Source: Taudactylus pleione
Taxonomy: Eukaryota; Chordata; Amphibia; Anura; Myobatrachidae
Direction: 5' to 3'
Length of the DNA: 64,000 bases
NCBI GenBank assembly: GCA_031769625.1
Contig: JAUIMM010000040.1
Span: forward strand, 15,575,501 to 15,639,500
The notes beneath the pieces are model-generated. The model did no database searches, had not been told where the DNA came from, and was given only the letters and a program-made list of their open reading frames with translations. The stretch's first letter is position 1; the number at the start of each line of letters is the position of its first letter. This document shows, in pieces, positions 32,007 to 43,491 of the stretch. The position numbers and the translations under genes were made by a program.

Positions 32007-32398
32007 GGCCTGATTTAGGACCCGGATGCTAGTGAGAGTATTAACGCAGTTTTCCTATTATCTGCCATGTGCAGAACAGGTCCTGCTATCTCGCTCACAT
32101 ATACCCCAAGCTGCAGCAGGGGTGTGCCTAAACAGCATTCCCGGAAATGCGGGTGTGTCACCCCCATTATCTGGGAGTGGCAAGGCCAGGGACTGCGTTA
32201 ATGGACGCAGATTTCCTGGCTTTGCAGGCTGCCAGCCTGAGTAAGCTGAAGCTTACTGAGACTGGCCGGTACTGCCTCAATCTGTCAGGAGGCGTCTGCT
32301 TCCTATAGACACCTTCTGCAATAGTTGAATATTTTTTGGGAGGTATTGCACAGCTGTTCCTTACGGCTATACAATACCATCCAGACCTGAATCAGGCC
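32007..32398. mobile_element. GGCC-ended small element inside L1
   Basis: Ends GGCCTGATTTAGG and CTGAATCAGGCC, with CATAG on both sides (32002-32006 and 32399-32403). The L1 frame stops at its left edge and resumes at its right edge. The ends match those of the hairpin-chain elements, but the inside is less palindromic. Confidence 0.75.
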
Positions 32399-32649
32399 CA
32401 TAGTACCATCTATAAAGCAGTTTATATGCATTCTCTTTGATACACAAATAGAACTAGAGGCTGCCTGGCTACGGATCTCCTCCCAGTCATCATCATCAAG
32501 AGGTTCCCCCAAATCTGACTCCCAGGCAGACACGTGAGGGTCTCTAGGTTTGGAAGAGGGAGTCTGCAGCTCAGAATAAAGTATGAAAAGTAGGCCCTTG
32601 GTGGAAGCACAGGAATTTCAAAGTAGTAAGGGGTCTGCTCGTTAGCCAT
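32399..32649 (-). pseudogene. L1 ORF2 thumb region
   Basis: AWESDLGEPLDDDDWEEIRS matches the L1 pattern W..DLG..L....W..I, followed by SSSICVSKRMHINCFIDG, close to the usual S.S...E..YK...RWY. It lies between the RT piece and the C-terminal piece, as expected. Confidence 0.75.
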
Positions 32650-33282
32650 TGCTTAACAACAGTATAAAAAAAAGTTGCAATTGGAGAAATAAAAAAAAAC
32701 CATGAGGAATATTACATTTTTCTCGTAGTTCCGGGAATAATGGGAAGGAAATACCTCTGGTAATGTCATTCAGAATCTGATGCCCCTCTTCATCCAGGGT
32801 CTAAATGACTACAAGGAAAGAACTGGGGGAAAGCCTTGGTTATTTTATAAAGATATGAGGGGACTGCTTCTTGAATAGTCTCAAGGAATGGGGGGAGAGA
32901 ACTGACTGGTTCTATGATAGTCAAAATAACATCATCCATGGGCGGTCTTGTGAGCATAAGCTCCAATGGTGAACCGGGTTTGTGTGAATCTTGGCAGCCA
33001 ATGATTCTATTATCAGTGTGAAAATAAGGGAAGAGGGGGGCATCCTTCCCTAGTTCCGTTAAAATGTTGAATGGCCTAGACCATGGCCCTGGGATTATAA
33101 TATAGGGCTTTAACCCCTACAGAAAGCTTGCTTTCAAAGCCCATCTGTTAAAGAACTCGAAATATAAAGGGCCAAGAAATATAATCAAATTCTTTTTTGA
33201 GAGTGGGGACCAAAGAAGGAGGTTTCTGGGCGTGAATGGCATGTATTAAATCAATTATGCATCTTGATTTGTCTGAGGCCTT

Positions 33283-33495
33283 TCAGCCAGGGATAAATCT
33301 GACTTGATCGGGATGGATCAAAGAGGGAAATAGAGGTCTGAGTCTATTCGCCAATTGTTTAGCATAAATTTTAAAATCCGCATTCAATAGAGAGATTCGT
33401 CTATAGTTTCCACATTGGGCTTGGTCACGTTCTGGTTTGGGGACCGCCATGATGTCGGCCAATGTGGTAGCGCTATCAAATGATGCCCCCTCCAA
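33283..33495 (-). pseudogene. L1 ORF2 reverse transcriptase, start of domain
   Basis: IMAVPKPERDQAQCGNYRRI then SLLNADFKIYAKQLANRLRP and LIHPDQVRFIPG: the classic L1 RT opening. It ends in a stop before the catalytic box. Confidence 0.9.
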
Positions 33496-34557
33496 AATTT
33501 TATTAAAGAGAGAAGTTAGATGCAGTGCCTATATTCCTGAGTTTTTTTTATAAAATTGGGGTGTAAACCCTTCTGGGCCAGGGGCAGAAGAGGATTTAAG
33601 ATAATCAAGGGTGATATCTGCATTTAAAAGATCACGTTGTGAGTCCGAAATAGTTAGAAAGAGGTCCGGAGTCAGGTACGGGTTCATATTGTCATGCACT
33701 GACAAAGGTGCTGTGTTAGACAGATTGTAAATGGCCTAGTAAAAATCTTTAAATTTGTCGGTAATGCTAGGAAGGTCTATAAACCGAGTAGAAATTTTTT
33801 ATGAAATTTGCCTACCAGAAGAGTGTCCTCCTCGTCCCTCATCATAAAATTGCTGTTGAAATCTTTGGAATGTACTAGCTGCTCTGCTGGATAAAAGGGT
33901 GGTTAACTGACCTTTCAGAGAGTCAAAGCATGCCCCTAGGTCATGGCACAGGGATAGCTGATGATGGGACGTTAGTTGCGCAATCTCGGTTTCTAGTACA
34001 GAAAGTTCCTGTTGTAATCACTTTTATGGGCTGAGGCTTTACTAATAAGCGTGCCTGTGATTGTAGCTTTATGGGCCTCTCAAATGACACCAGGGGAGAG
34101 ATCATCAGTGGAGTTAAGCTCAAAATAGTGACTGAATGTTGTTTTGATCTTAGTGAAAGTAGATGGATCCATTAGGATAGAATAATCTAACCGTCATTTA
34201 CGAGGGCGAAATGCAAGTTTGAAAAATTTAAAGATGTAGATGAACCCCTGCGTGATTCATCCAAAAAATACCCACCTCTGAAACCGCATGTGAAATTGAT
34301 TGGAAGACAAATTTCATGTCTATACTAGAAGAAAATTTGGTGGGGTCCAGAAATGTGGGTATTATCCCTTGCATGAGAGTGTCATAAGAGCCAAGAGTCA
34401 TGCAGTGCCCATTGTTTTAGGCAAGCAGCCAAAACAATAGAGTTCCAGGAGAGGGAGGACTGTGATGTAGTAGAGGAGAAGTTGGATTTATCTAAGTTTG
34501 GATCTATAACTGTATTGAAGTGGCCTCTCCCCAAAAAGATATGTGAACATGGATGAT

Positions 34558-34851
34558 TCACCCAATGTGTCTAAAGAATCTGGAGAAGAAAGGCCCCAGA
34601 CTTTGATTCAGAGCATAGACTCTAGCAAGGGTAAGAGGGTAAGCTTTTCTGAATGAAGGGTGCCAACAAGAATGAGGTAATGGCCTTCCGAGTCTGAAAG
34701 AAAGGTATTCTATTATAGATAAGTATAGCAACAACCAGTCTTCTGTGGCAAAGAAAGTCTGATAAAATTGTTTACCAAAGAGTTTGGAGTGATCACCTTC
34801 TAGAAAAACTACATCTGCCTTCTGTCTCTGACAGGTCCCAAACACCAACAA
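34558..34851 (-). pseudogene. L1 ORF2 endonuclease fragment
   Basis: QKADVVFLEGDHSKLFGKQF corresponds to the usual DVVFLQETHLK, with the catalytic ET changed to GD; LTLARVYALNQSLGPFFSRF matches L.NVYAPN. The changed glutamate would remove nicking activity. Confidence 0.8.
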
Positions 34852-35182
34852 GCGACCGAGGGGTGAATTTAGTCCGTTTAAGTAATAGAATTTTCAGGGC
34901 CATTTTTCCAATAAGTGAAAAGTCATACTAAAAATATGCGCGAGAGAGGTGAAAAGAAAAGGCGAACACCTCCTGTCTGGATCTAATCGAGGGAAACATG
35001 GGGGAAGGGGAAAGAGGAGGATGTGCCACTAGGGAAGGTGCAAAGGGAGGATGGCCTGCAAAGGATAATACCATGAAAAAAGGAAACCTGGGAGGGGGGT
35101 TCATCACTATTACTAACAAATGGGGAGGTAAAAACAAGGATTAAAGGATGCAAGGGGGGCATCTGGGCCTAAAGACAAAACT

Positions 35183-35520
35183 AAAGGTGCTTATCCATTA
35201 GGCGACTAAACAGGCTGATTGAACGATAATAACATCGTTATTGTTCAATCGCTTGTTAATCGCCCACAAATGGTTCACAAATCGGCCAGGTAATTGTCAA
35301 AAAAGACCAGCGAGGTGCGTGCCCGCTTGTCGTTTTTGACATCTATCATCGTCAACCTGACGATCACGTCAGGTTCAGCATGTACGGGGATGATTGATGT
35401 GCCTACAACTGAACGACTGAACGTTCAGTGTAGGCACATCACAGATATAGAAACGACAGCACGATTACAATGTCGTAATCGTGCTCTTGTTTCTATGTCT
35501 ATTAGTGGATACGCACCTTT
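35183..35520. mobile_element. Inverted-repeat element (hAT-like) inside L1
   Basis: Ends AAAGGTGCTTATCCATTAG and its near complement TAGTGGATACGCACCTTT, with inner arms CGATAATAACATCG, TGACGATCACGTCAGGTTCA and AACGACAGCACGATTAC forming further hairpins. Non-coding. Confidence 0.75.
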
Positions 35521-36091
35521 AAACAACCTGTGAGGTTCTAAGGGACAAAAAAAACATGATATTACATGAATATAAAAAAAGAACATGAAAGAGAGAAACA
35601 AACGTGAAACAGCATAGAAAACAATGGTGTCATTAGTGTAAAAATGGAAAAGGGCAGGAGGGAGGGATGAACAGGCAGGGAAAGGTGGGAGGGGGAAGAG
35701 ATGGGAAAGACAAGGGTCAAATCAAGTATAACATAATGTATGACAAGTGAAACAAGTAAAAATCATGTCTCATAAGAAAATATAAGAGTGACTATTAAAC
35801 TAAACTGTACACATTAATTAAAATAATTGAACCAAATGTGGGAGCAATGAGGGGGGGGGTGCAGATCAGGAGATAGAGGAAAAGGGGAGAAAAAAGAGTA
35901 GGAAGGGAAAGGAAATAATGGAAGAGGATATTGAGAAGACAATAAGACAGAAAAGGCAAAGTAATCACAATAGCCTGTTACAATACATGATATACAATTA
36001 AATGGGGGACAGCAAAAGTGCAAATAGGTCAAATGTGTACGAAAGTCATATGATAAAATGAGACATAAGACAAAAAAAAAAGTCTTAGCTA

Positions 36092-36274
36092 TCATGTAGA
36101 TAGGTCATTTGGATCTGGACGATGTCTTGCACGGGACCACTCAGGAGAAAGCAGTCTAGGACTTTGCAACTTTGGAGAGGGAAGGAAATTTGTGACCACC
36201 GTTGACTCTGGGAGGATGTCCAACTTTTTCAGTAGAGATTGACCCTCCTCCTGTGTTTTTGCCATAAGTACCAA
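36092..36274 (-). pseudogene. Possible L1 ORF1 C-terminal fragment
   Basis: SPEWSRARHRPDPNDLST before a stop, in the position of ORF1 upstream of the endonuclease. The match to ORF1 is by position and weak similarity only. Confidence 0.45.
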
Positions 36275-36604
36275 GCTATCCTTGAGAACTTGAAGTTGAA
36301 AAGGGGAAGCCCCAATGATACTGTAGTTGTGATTATGTAAGATCCGCTTTCACTGATACTCCCGCAACACTCCTATAACATGCCCATAAGACAGCCTTTT
36401 TTGCGTTTCCCTATAGCCACCTCCCAGGCACTGGACGCCGTGGCCTATTTTGATACCAGCAGTCCCTTACGCAATAGCGCATTTCTACGTACATTCAGGT
36501 TACTGCATGCACCATAGGGGTTTTCAAAATATATTGCACATATGCAGTATCAGATAATTGATTGACTGCGCAAACATCAGCATTGTGTGCAGTTAGTGTG
36601 CACT

Positions 36605-36795
36605 TCTGGCCCTATGGCTCATTCTATGAAATAATTGCATCAGTTACAAAACCAAAATAAAAAATAAAGAATTATAAATATAAGCTATCACAACAGTTTT
36701 TATTTAGTGATACCAAATACTAGGCAACATGTTTTATTTTTTAGGTTTTGTTTTGTATCTGATGCAATTGTTTCATGGCATGAGCCCTGTCTAAA
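36605..36795. mobile_element. Small inverted-repeat element
   Basis: The left arm GAAATAATTGCATCAGTTAC is mirrored by the right arm (complement GAAACAATTGCATCAGATAC), extended outward by GGCTCAT. AT-rich centre, no gene. Confidence 0.65.
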
Positions 36796-37178
36796 GAGTG
36801 TCAGTTCTTGAACAAAATCCTAATCAAACTTGGTAGTTAAAGGAGCCTGAGATATAATTTGGGAGTTTTATAGACATTTTTAGACAAACCATATGGATTT
36901 GTTTTAATCAATCCTGTCATACTCACACATCACGTATACACCGGTAAGGCTTGTTGTGACAATACCTTAAACATGAGCTTGAATTTTTAGGTGTCCAGAG
37001 GGCACTGTAAAAGCTAAATACAGTATGTAGTCACAGTAATACAAGATCTCCCTTTCAATCAAGGAAATATTACATAACTGTTTTTGACTGATGGGCACTT
37101 CTCTCACAAAAATAAGACATGTTTATTAATAATTGCTGGATATCCGCTGAAAACAGACCTTGGTATACCCGCAAATAT
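36796..37178. other. Gene-free stretch
   Basis: AT-rich DNA with no recognised gene or repeat border. Confidence 0.5.
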
Positions 37179-37510
37179 TAAAGGTGCCCACACACATACA
37201 GACTTTTCATCCAATTAGGCCAATTTCGACGAATCGTGACGATGAATCGGGTAAAAAAGTACAAATCGTGAGTTTATACTCACGAGCACGATGCCGATGC
37301 GTGTCCCCGCTCATAGTACATCGCATCCTCTGATCTGCCGTGCTGTAGGGCAGATTAGCCAACTATGAACACGATGGAAGCCGATCGTGAGGGTTTTTTT
37401 CCCTCACGACGAATCGTATGATTAATCGCACAACGCGGAATTTGACTGGCAGGAGCCTGGACACGCCCCATCGCCATCTTGTGCAGCATCGTGTATGGAG
37501 CAAGACAGTC
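37179..37510. mobile_element. Fragment of an AAAGGTGCCCACACAC-ended element
   Basis: The left end TTAAAGGTGCCCACACACA matches the ends of the elements at 46878-47246 and 47783-47968, and the body shares TCACGA, ACGATGC and GCAGATT.GCC segments with them. The right end is missing. Confidence 0.55.
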
Positions 37511-37559
37511 ACACATTGAGGAGCCTGCACAGTGGATTCTTGTTTTGGACAATTTTGGG

Positions 37560-38805
37560 CGAGTATTGGTACAGTTTAATACAACCATACTGACCACCAA
37601 TATGTGCTCCCCACTGCCCACCAATGTGTGCCCCCAGGTAATAAATGCATGACCCAGCCACCGCCCGCTGGAATGAGGCGGGCGGTGGCTGGGTCATACA
37701 AAAAAGAGGAAAAAGTAGACTGCGCTGCTGTGACCGGATACTATCATGTGCTTGATTAATCAAATGAATAACACTTTAGCCTCTTTGAATCAAGAAATAT
37801 TCAACAACATTTATTAAACACACAATAATAAAAATAGATAAAATGTAACTCTAATTTAAGAGTATAAATCACAATAATACAGTTGTTACAACAACTCATA
37901 TGGCCATTTAAAAGTATCTGATTGTAGATCTTAACTCAATAAGGAATAGTACTTTGTTGTAAGTTCAATCAATGAGAAATAATGGGTCAAATGCTCACCA
38001 TTAATCACATACACAAAATAAAGGTATTCGGCAAAGGCTTGATGTAAATGAATTTCCAGTTGGTATTTGTAGTGCACCGGAATGTGCTTGAAATAAATAT
38101 CGTTGTAAATAAAATATTTGCAAGGCTGGATAGCCTTCAGTAGTAACAAAGCCGTGAAATGCCACCTGGCGATAAGGTAAAGTGGCGGCTGAACTGGGAC
38201 TGATGTCCGCTCTGTATCACAGTCCCAGGTATATCCCCCGTTGCCGTCAGGCAATATGCTGGACATAGCCCTCAGTGGAAACAGAGCCGTAGGTTGTCAC
38301 TTGGAGAAGATGGTAGTGTGGCGCCGCAGACCCAGGTCACTCCCCTGTAACGGCAAGCAATGTGTAGAGCAGTATACACCAGTACCTATGCCGCCAGCCT
38401 GGGGAGAAAGGTGGTGGAATCTTCGTCTCTTCTCAAAATGACTCCATACTCACTATCCGGTGGTGCCAGGGCTTGCCTACACATTGACACAAAAGAGTTG
38501 GCACAGGTAATAAATGCATGACCCAGCCACTGCCCGTTGGAATGAGGCGGGCGGTGGCTGGGTCATGCATTTAAGCTCCCACTGACCACCAATGTGTGCC
38601 CCCAGGTAATAAATGCATGACCCAGCCACCGCCCGCGGTATTGAGGCGGGCGGTGGCTGGGTCATGCATTTAAGCTCCCACTGCTCACCAATGTGTGCCC
38701 CCAGACAATAAATGCATGACCCAGCCACCGGCCGCTGGAATGAGGCGGGCGGTGGCTGGGTCATGCATTTAAGCTCCCACTGCCCACCGATGTGTGCCCC
38801 CTTAC
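37560..38805. repeat. Tandem array of 99-bp units, each a long palindrome
   Basis: Three units of exactly 99 bp start at 38504, 38603 and 38702; a fourth is at 37635-37697, cut by an inserted block of about 800 bp (37698-38503). Each unit has an arm AAATGCATGACCCAGCC plus ACCGCCCGC facing its full complement across a 9-base loop, giving a hairpin with arms of about 26 bp. The spacer reads AAGCTCCCACTG...AATGTGTGCCCCC. ORFs across it are repeats in translation. Confidence 0.9.
37698..38503. mobile_element. Insertion splitting the 99-bp array
   Basis: The block interrupts a unit after GGGTCAT and ends before CAGGTAATAAATG. ACCGGATA occurs near its left end (37732) and TATCCGGT near its right end (38455), suggesting inverted ends. 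The content is AT-rich without a recognised gene; the class is not assigned. Confidence 0.4.
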
Positions 38806-39500
38806 CTAACCACATCATGGGGCCACCTAATAATTAATTAGAAAACCAATCAATTTTTTTTTTAATTAATAGACAAAAATATTTAATCAAGATATTAAAT
38901 ACATTCTAGGAAGATTATTCATATTGAAATAACATATTATATTAATAATAAACATGTTTAAAAATCAATTCAATACAGATAAAAAATTTTAAGTAATATA
39001 ACAAAAAAATAAATAAATAAACACGTATTTTACAAAATAATCACCATACATTACATTTAAAAACACACATTATTTAAAGCTGGGGTGTTCTACCTTTCGG
39101 GCTCCAGCTGTTGTGGAACTACAGATCCCAAGATGACCTGCCACCCACCTTTGGGAAATAACAGCATGTTAAAACTGTTTTTAGGGCATCCTGGGATCTG
39201 TAGTTCTACAACAGCGACAGGCCCAAAGGTGGAAGACCCATGCTGTCAAACAAAGAAAAACATTATATTACCAAGCAATGAACACATGACATTCCTGTAA
39301 AAGAAAACACGATTAGAATACCATAACAAACCTTTAAAAACCTGTAAAAAAGAAAATATTAAAACATTAAAAATGTGAACTATAACAACAATACATTTTT
39401 AAAACCTGTAAAAAAGAAAATATTAAAACATTAAAAATGTGAACTATAACAACATTACTTTTAACAAAACTATATACACAAATATTTAAATGTCCTTTTT
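38806..39500. other. Non-coding stretch before the Harbinger MADF gene
   Basis: It contains a small inverted-repeat element at about 39082-39245 (arms CAGCTGTTGTGGAACTACAG and its complement), an exact tandem duplication of 60 bp (39339-39398 and 39399-39458, starting AACCTGTAAAAAAGAAAAT) and AT-rich sequence. No gene. Confidence 0.65.
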
Positions 39501-39517
39501 TTTCTTCTTCATAGATA

Positions 39518-41356
39518 ATGTCCATGGATTCTGAACGTGAACTCGTTACAGAATTCATTGAAATCCTGCACTTGAAAGAGTGTCTGTGGAAGATCAGTTC
39601 TCAGAAGTACCACAACAAGTCGCACAAGTTGGCCGCACTAGAGGAACTGTTGGTGTATTTGAAAAAATACATATCTGATGCAGACCTGAAAACTGTACGG
39701 CAAAAGATTCAAAATCTCAGGACAGTGTACATCAAAGAATAAAAGAAGGTGGATGACTCCAAAAAATCAGGAGCGGGCACAGATGAAATATATAGTCCTG
39801 CGCTGTTGTACTACCATATGATGTCATTCATCAGTGAACAAGAGCCTCAAAGGGAATCTATCGTCTTGATGGCTGAGCGTCAGGGAGAAGAGGAGGGTGC
39901 AGAAGTCTTGGTAAGTAGTGACACAGTTTAAACCAAAATCCTTAATGTTTTTGTTGTTAAATCCCAAATGTCCAATTTAGTCAGTAGTTCACAGACAGTC
40001 CTCCTGCCATGGTACAGCACCTGGTCCATTAAAATAGGTCATGTACTCTTCCCTCACTTCTTTGGCACGTGCGGTGGATGTTGTTGTAGTTGGTGGTGCA
40101 GACACAGATGTCAGATGTTCAATGTCCTCCAGGGGTCCTACATCTTCTGGTCTAGCTGGGACTGGTCCTCGTTGACTAGATTTTCTTCACAGAAAGTTGT
40201 GCAGCACACAGCACACCATCACGACCCAGTCTATCTTCTCCACACGTAGATTGATGGTGGTGTGGAAAATGCAGAAGCGGTTGCTCATTATTCCAAACGC
40301 ATTTTCCACAATGCGCCGTGCCCGGTATAGACGGTAGTTGTAGATCCTTTCTCTCTGGTCAGGCCCCTCTGTGCAAATAGCTTCATCACATGTTCATATA
40401 ATGCAAAAGCCTTGTCTGCGACGAAAACGTAATTTAGGCCGAGCTTTGTCTGGTCCAGTGAGGGCAAGTTGAGGGTTTTGTTGGCGAGTCTCTGGTAGAA
40501 AGCTATCTCTTTGAAGGACCTACCATCTGAAGCATGGCCATTCTTGCCGACATCCACAAACAGAAATTCGTAGTTGCCATTCACCACTGCCATGAGAACG
40601 ATGCTGAAGAATCCTTTGTAGTTGTAGTAATATGATCCGGTGTTGGCAGGTGGGTTGATGTAAATGTGTTTCCCATCGAAGGCTCCTCCGCAGTTAGGGA
40701 AATGCCGTTGTTCAAAATCTTCCGCGATGCAGGTCCACTCCTCCACGGTGTTAGGAAACTGTAAAAATAGTAAAAAAAGGGGTTAAAACATGACTATAAT
40801 ATTTTTTATATCTTTTTTTCCCTATATAGACTCCCACCCAAGACCCTGATTTAGCATCCACACCGGACCTCAGTCTGCTCAGTGGTGACAGTGAGCCAGA
40901 GAATACCACACAAGTGGAAACTCCACTTCCACCTGGACCCTCATCTTCTCAACAACCCCAAAAAAAGAAAAAAAACAAGGGAGAAAGGAGAATCTTACTG
41001 AACGTGAGGACAATTTTTTCCAAATCGCAGAACGGCTGCTGCAGAAACCCCCACATGCAATAGATGATTTCACAGCTCATGTGAACAGCACATTGAGAAA
41101 TATGGATACAGATATCCAAAGAAATTTTCTAAGGTTAAACTACGACCTGTTGAGTCGCTGTATGAGCAAAAACATCTCAAATTCTACATACATTGCAGAT
41201 CCAATGCTATTTTCCCCTGCCCCAAATAGGTATGTCCGTCTCCCCCTTGCCCAGTTAGATATTACTCCCCCACCAAACACCCCAAGCACCAGCACGACCT
41301 TGTATAATGCTCTGCTGGATGCAGCGGATGAGTCGCCCCAATATACAGAGATGTAA
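39518..41356 (+). pseudogene. PIF/Harbinger MADF (Myb/SANT-like) partner gene
   Basis: Exon 1 (39518-39910) starts after a splice-acceptor-like tract (ttcttcatag) and encodes a MADF domain: ELVTEFIEILHLKECLWKIS, HKLAALEELLVYLKKY and QKIQNLRTVYIKE, then after an in-frame TAA (39740-39742) DDSKKSGAGTDEIYSPALLY. It ends CTTG|gtaagt. Exon 2 (40830-41356) begins after ctatatag, in phase, with TPTQDPDLASTPDLSLLSGD; a shift near the A-run at about 40960-40978 leads to LTEREDNFFQIAERLL and ends with TAA 41354-41356. In Harbingers this protein binds the ends and brings in the nuclease. One stop and one shift make this copy defective. Its intron contains the nuclease's exon 2 on the other strand. Confidence 0.85.
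39989..40758 (-). pseudogene. PIF/Harbinger nuclease, exon 2 (DDE domain)
   Basis: It begins after acceptor atttttacag with FPNTVEEWTCIAEDFEQRHF, then PNCGGAFDGKHIYI (first catalytic aspartate), FLFVDVGKNGHASDGRSF (second) and VADKAFALYEHVMKL. A shift near 40345 moves coding to another frame with YRLYRARRIVENAFGIMSNR (catalytic glutamate) and VCCVLHNFL, then a TGA at 40189-40187 and, beyond it, EEYMTYFNGPGAVPWQ ending at 39989. This is the DDE_Tnp_4 fold. It lies wholly inside the intron of the MADF gene on the opposite strand. One shift and one stop disable it. Confidence 0.9.
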
Positions 41357-41363
41357 ATTTTTT

Positions 41364-41858
41364 CTTGCTTTTAATATCACCAAATTTTATGAATTCTAAT
41401 AGGTGCTTGCTGCATGGGATATGGTGGTGATAACGCCATTTGGACAAGGTCACTACGCACATGGCATAAGTACACATTGCTGGAAGCCGGGGCCACAATG
41501 TGTACTTGTGCCATGTGTGTATTGGCCTGTTCAAACTGGCGTCTGACCCACCCTATCACATACAGCCAGCTACCTATTGGGATTCATAAAATTTGGGTGA
41601 TATTTAATTTGGTTGTTTCTCGTCTTGCTTTTAATGTCACCAAATTTTATGACTTCTAATAGGTGCTTGCTGCATGGGATACGGTGGTGATAACGCAATT
41701 TGGACAAGGTCACTATGCACATGGCACAAGTACACATTGCTGGAAGCCGGGGCCACAATGTGTACTTGTGCCATGTGTGTATTGGCCTGTTCAAACTGGT
41801 GTCTGACCCACCCTATCACATACATCCGGCTACCTATTGGGATTCATAAAATTTGGTG
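41364..41858. repeat. Direct repeat of 260 bp, two units, each with a hairpin
   Basis: Units start at 41364 and 41624 (CTTGCTTTTAAT.TCACC). Each carries CACATGGCACAAGTACACAT facing its complement around TGCTGGAAGCCGGGGCCACA. The repeat lies in the intron of the nuclease gene, just after the MADF stop codon. Confidence 0.9.
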
Positions 41859-41887
41859 ATAATGTTCTGTGGAAGCTGGATAATTGG

Positions 41888-41888
<1 letters not shown>

Positions 41889-41930
<42 letters not shown>
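41889..41930. repeat. (TA)n microsatellite
   Basis: Uninterrupted AT dinucleotides. Confidence 0.95.
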
Positions 41931-41933
<3 letters not shown>

Positions 41934-42893
41934 ATCCATCATAGATAGACTTACACACTGCACACTCACATAAAAGGTTCCATAGCTTCAAAGTGTAATA
42001 TTTCAAGGTTTATTTATTTATTACTAATGTTGAGAAATAAAGACTATTTGATATCTAAGGTTTAGTACATGATAAGCAAACCGTGTTTGGTGTTGTACTG
42101 ATCTACTCTGTCTCAACAGCTTTCTGGTGTCAGATGATCGGTGAGATGATCGCCACATGCGTTCGCAACTTATGGAATGTAGAGAGTTAAAACACTAAAA
42201 TGCACTTTGTAATGTTAGCAGCTTAGATTTGCATGCAGGGGGAAAAAGGAGACAAAAGGCTGTCAGAGGCTGACCTGTGTCCATTTGAATTGACCTGTTA
42301 AATGTCCTGTAACAGAAGCACCGTGATGGAGAACCAATGGAATTATGCCAAACTTGCCTATTATATTGCTTATCCGTATAAGGGTATATATGTGCTTTCA
42401 GATCCCAATCTGGAGTCTTCTTGCTGATGCTGTTGAAAGGAGGTTTCTTGTTGATGCCGGTAACTGGTCCCAGTGCGCGTGCGCATGTATAACTGTACCT
42501 TGGGTTTGTATGATTTCTTTGCGCTAAATTGTCTTTAGATCACAGCATGTAACCTACTGTTTTTATGTTGAATAATACCCTTTGTGCGTTTGAAACACAT
42601 TTCAAAGTCTGAAGGCATTTCTTTACTGTATGACTGCGTACGCAAATAGCGACAATTCTAGAAGGCAGGATTTAGAAGGTATAGGCAGGATTGTACCAAG
42701 GCTTAATTATGTTATAACAGTTCTTTTGTGAAATTGTTACAAAAAAAATATATTGCACACAGTTTAGTGCACACTTTCAGTTGCCTGCAGGTCAGTGCAC
42801 ATTGTACTAAATGAAGGCTATTTTTTGCTTTATATTGAGTAAAAAAAAAAAAAATTCTTTACACAAGAAACCAATGTGTGGTGTGTTTTTTTT
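41931..42893. other. Intronic, gene-free part of the Harbinger
   Basis: AT-rich, no gene recognised. It belongs to the nuclease intron that ends at 42900 on the exon 1 side. Confidence 0.5.
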
Positions 42894-42900
42894 TTCTTAC

Positions 42901-43217
42901 CCTGCAATAGTGGTACTGTAGCACTTTAACGATGGCTTTGCAGGTCTCCAGAATGATGACACCCAAGGACTGAAGTGAGATGAGTGTTCCAAACGTCAGG
43001 TCTTCAAATTACCTTCCTGTAGCCATGTACCTCAGGGTAGCCACCAGTCTGTCTTCAGCAGGGATTGCCCTCTGCCACCTTGTGTCCTGTCTCTGGATGT
43101 GGGGAGTCACCAGATGCAGCAATTCCTGGAAGGTGGCATCACCCATGCGCAGGTAGTTCCGATAGTCATATGGGTTGTTCTCCTTGATCTCCATCAGCAG
43201 GGACATGTGAGAGCGGG
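42901..43217 (-). pseudogene. PIF/Harbinger nuclease, exon 1, second part
   Basis: From HMSLLMEIKENNPYDYRNYL the frame runs through GDATFQELLHLVTPHIQRQD and AEDRLVATLRYMATGR, the helix-rich N-terminal region of Harbinger nucleases, then an in-frame TAA at 43011-43009, and FEDLTFGTLISLQSLG to the donor AGG|gtaaga at 42901/42900. The preceding codons lie 4.2 kb away at 47379-47507, on the other side of a hAT-type insertion. Apart from the TAA the exon keeps its frame to the donor. Confidence 0.85.
43210..43217. repeat. Target-site duplication, left copy (AGAGCGGG)
   Basis: AGAGCGGG here and at 47379-47386 flanks the 4.16-kb element. Confidence 0.85.
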
Positions 43218-43491
43218 CAGCTTCAGACTGGCCTAGCGGGGAGCCGGGGAAATCCCCGGTGGGCCCGCTGATTCTAGACACGCCCACTACTAAAGGAGGG
43301 CGGGACTTAGCCTAGGTCCCCTCCGCCGCCATTTAGTATAACTTTACTATAGCCGGCTGCAGTTGCTACTGCAAGCGGCAGGTTCCGTCTGACTCATTGT
43401 GGTCAGTCACCGTGGTGGAAGGGACTACGTTTCCAACAAACCCCTGCAGAACTTCCCTTTGATGGATCATGGATGATACAAAGGTTACTGG

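Larger units (their letters stand above)
26473..36300 (-). mobile_element. L1-type LINE 2, split by nested insertions
   Basis: The T-rich left end at 26473-26490 is the 3' tail of a minus-strand LINE. LINE sequence runs to 26740, is interrupted by the TTAGGG-bearing element with its Gypsy (26741-31559), resumes at 31560 after the duplicated TGTAAATC, and continues to about 36300. In order on the minus strand it holds an ORF1 end (36274-36092), endonuclease (34851-34558), RT (33495-33283), thumb (32649-32422) and C-terminus (31985-31647), all broken by stops. Two small elements (32007-32398, 35183-35520) are further insertions. Confidence 0.8.

Noticed and set aside
35814..36095. ORF rich in proline and phenylalanine upstream of the L1 endonuclease
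   Set aside because: Low-complexity translation of purine-rich LINE sequence between ORF1 and ORF2.
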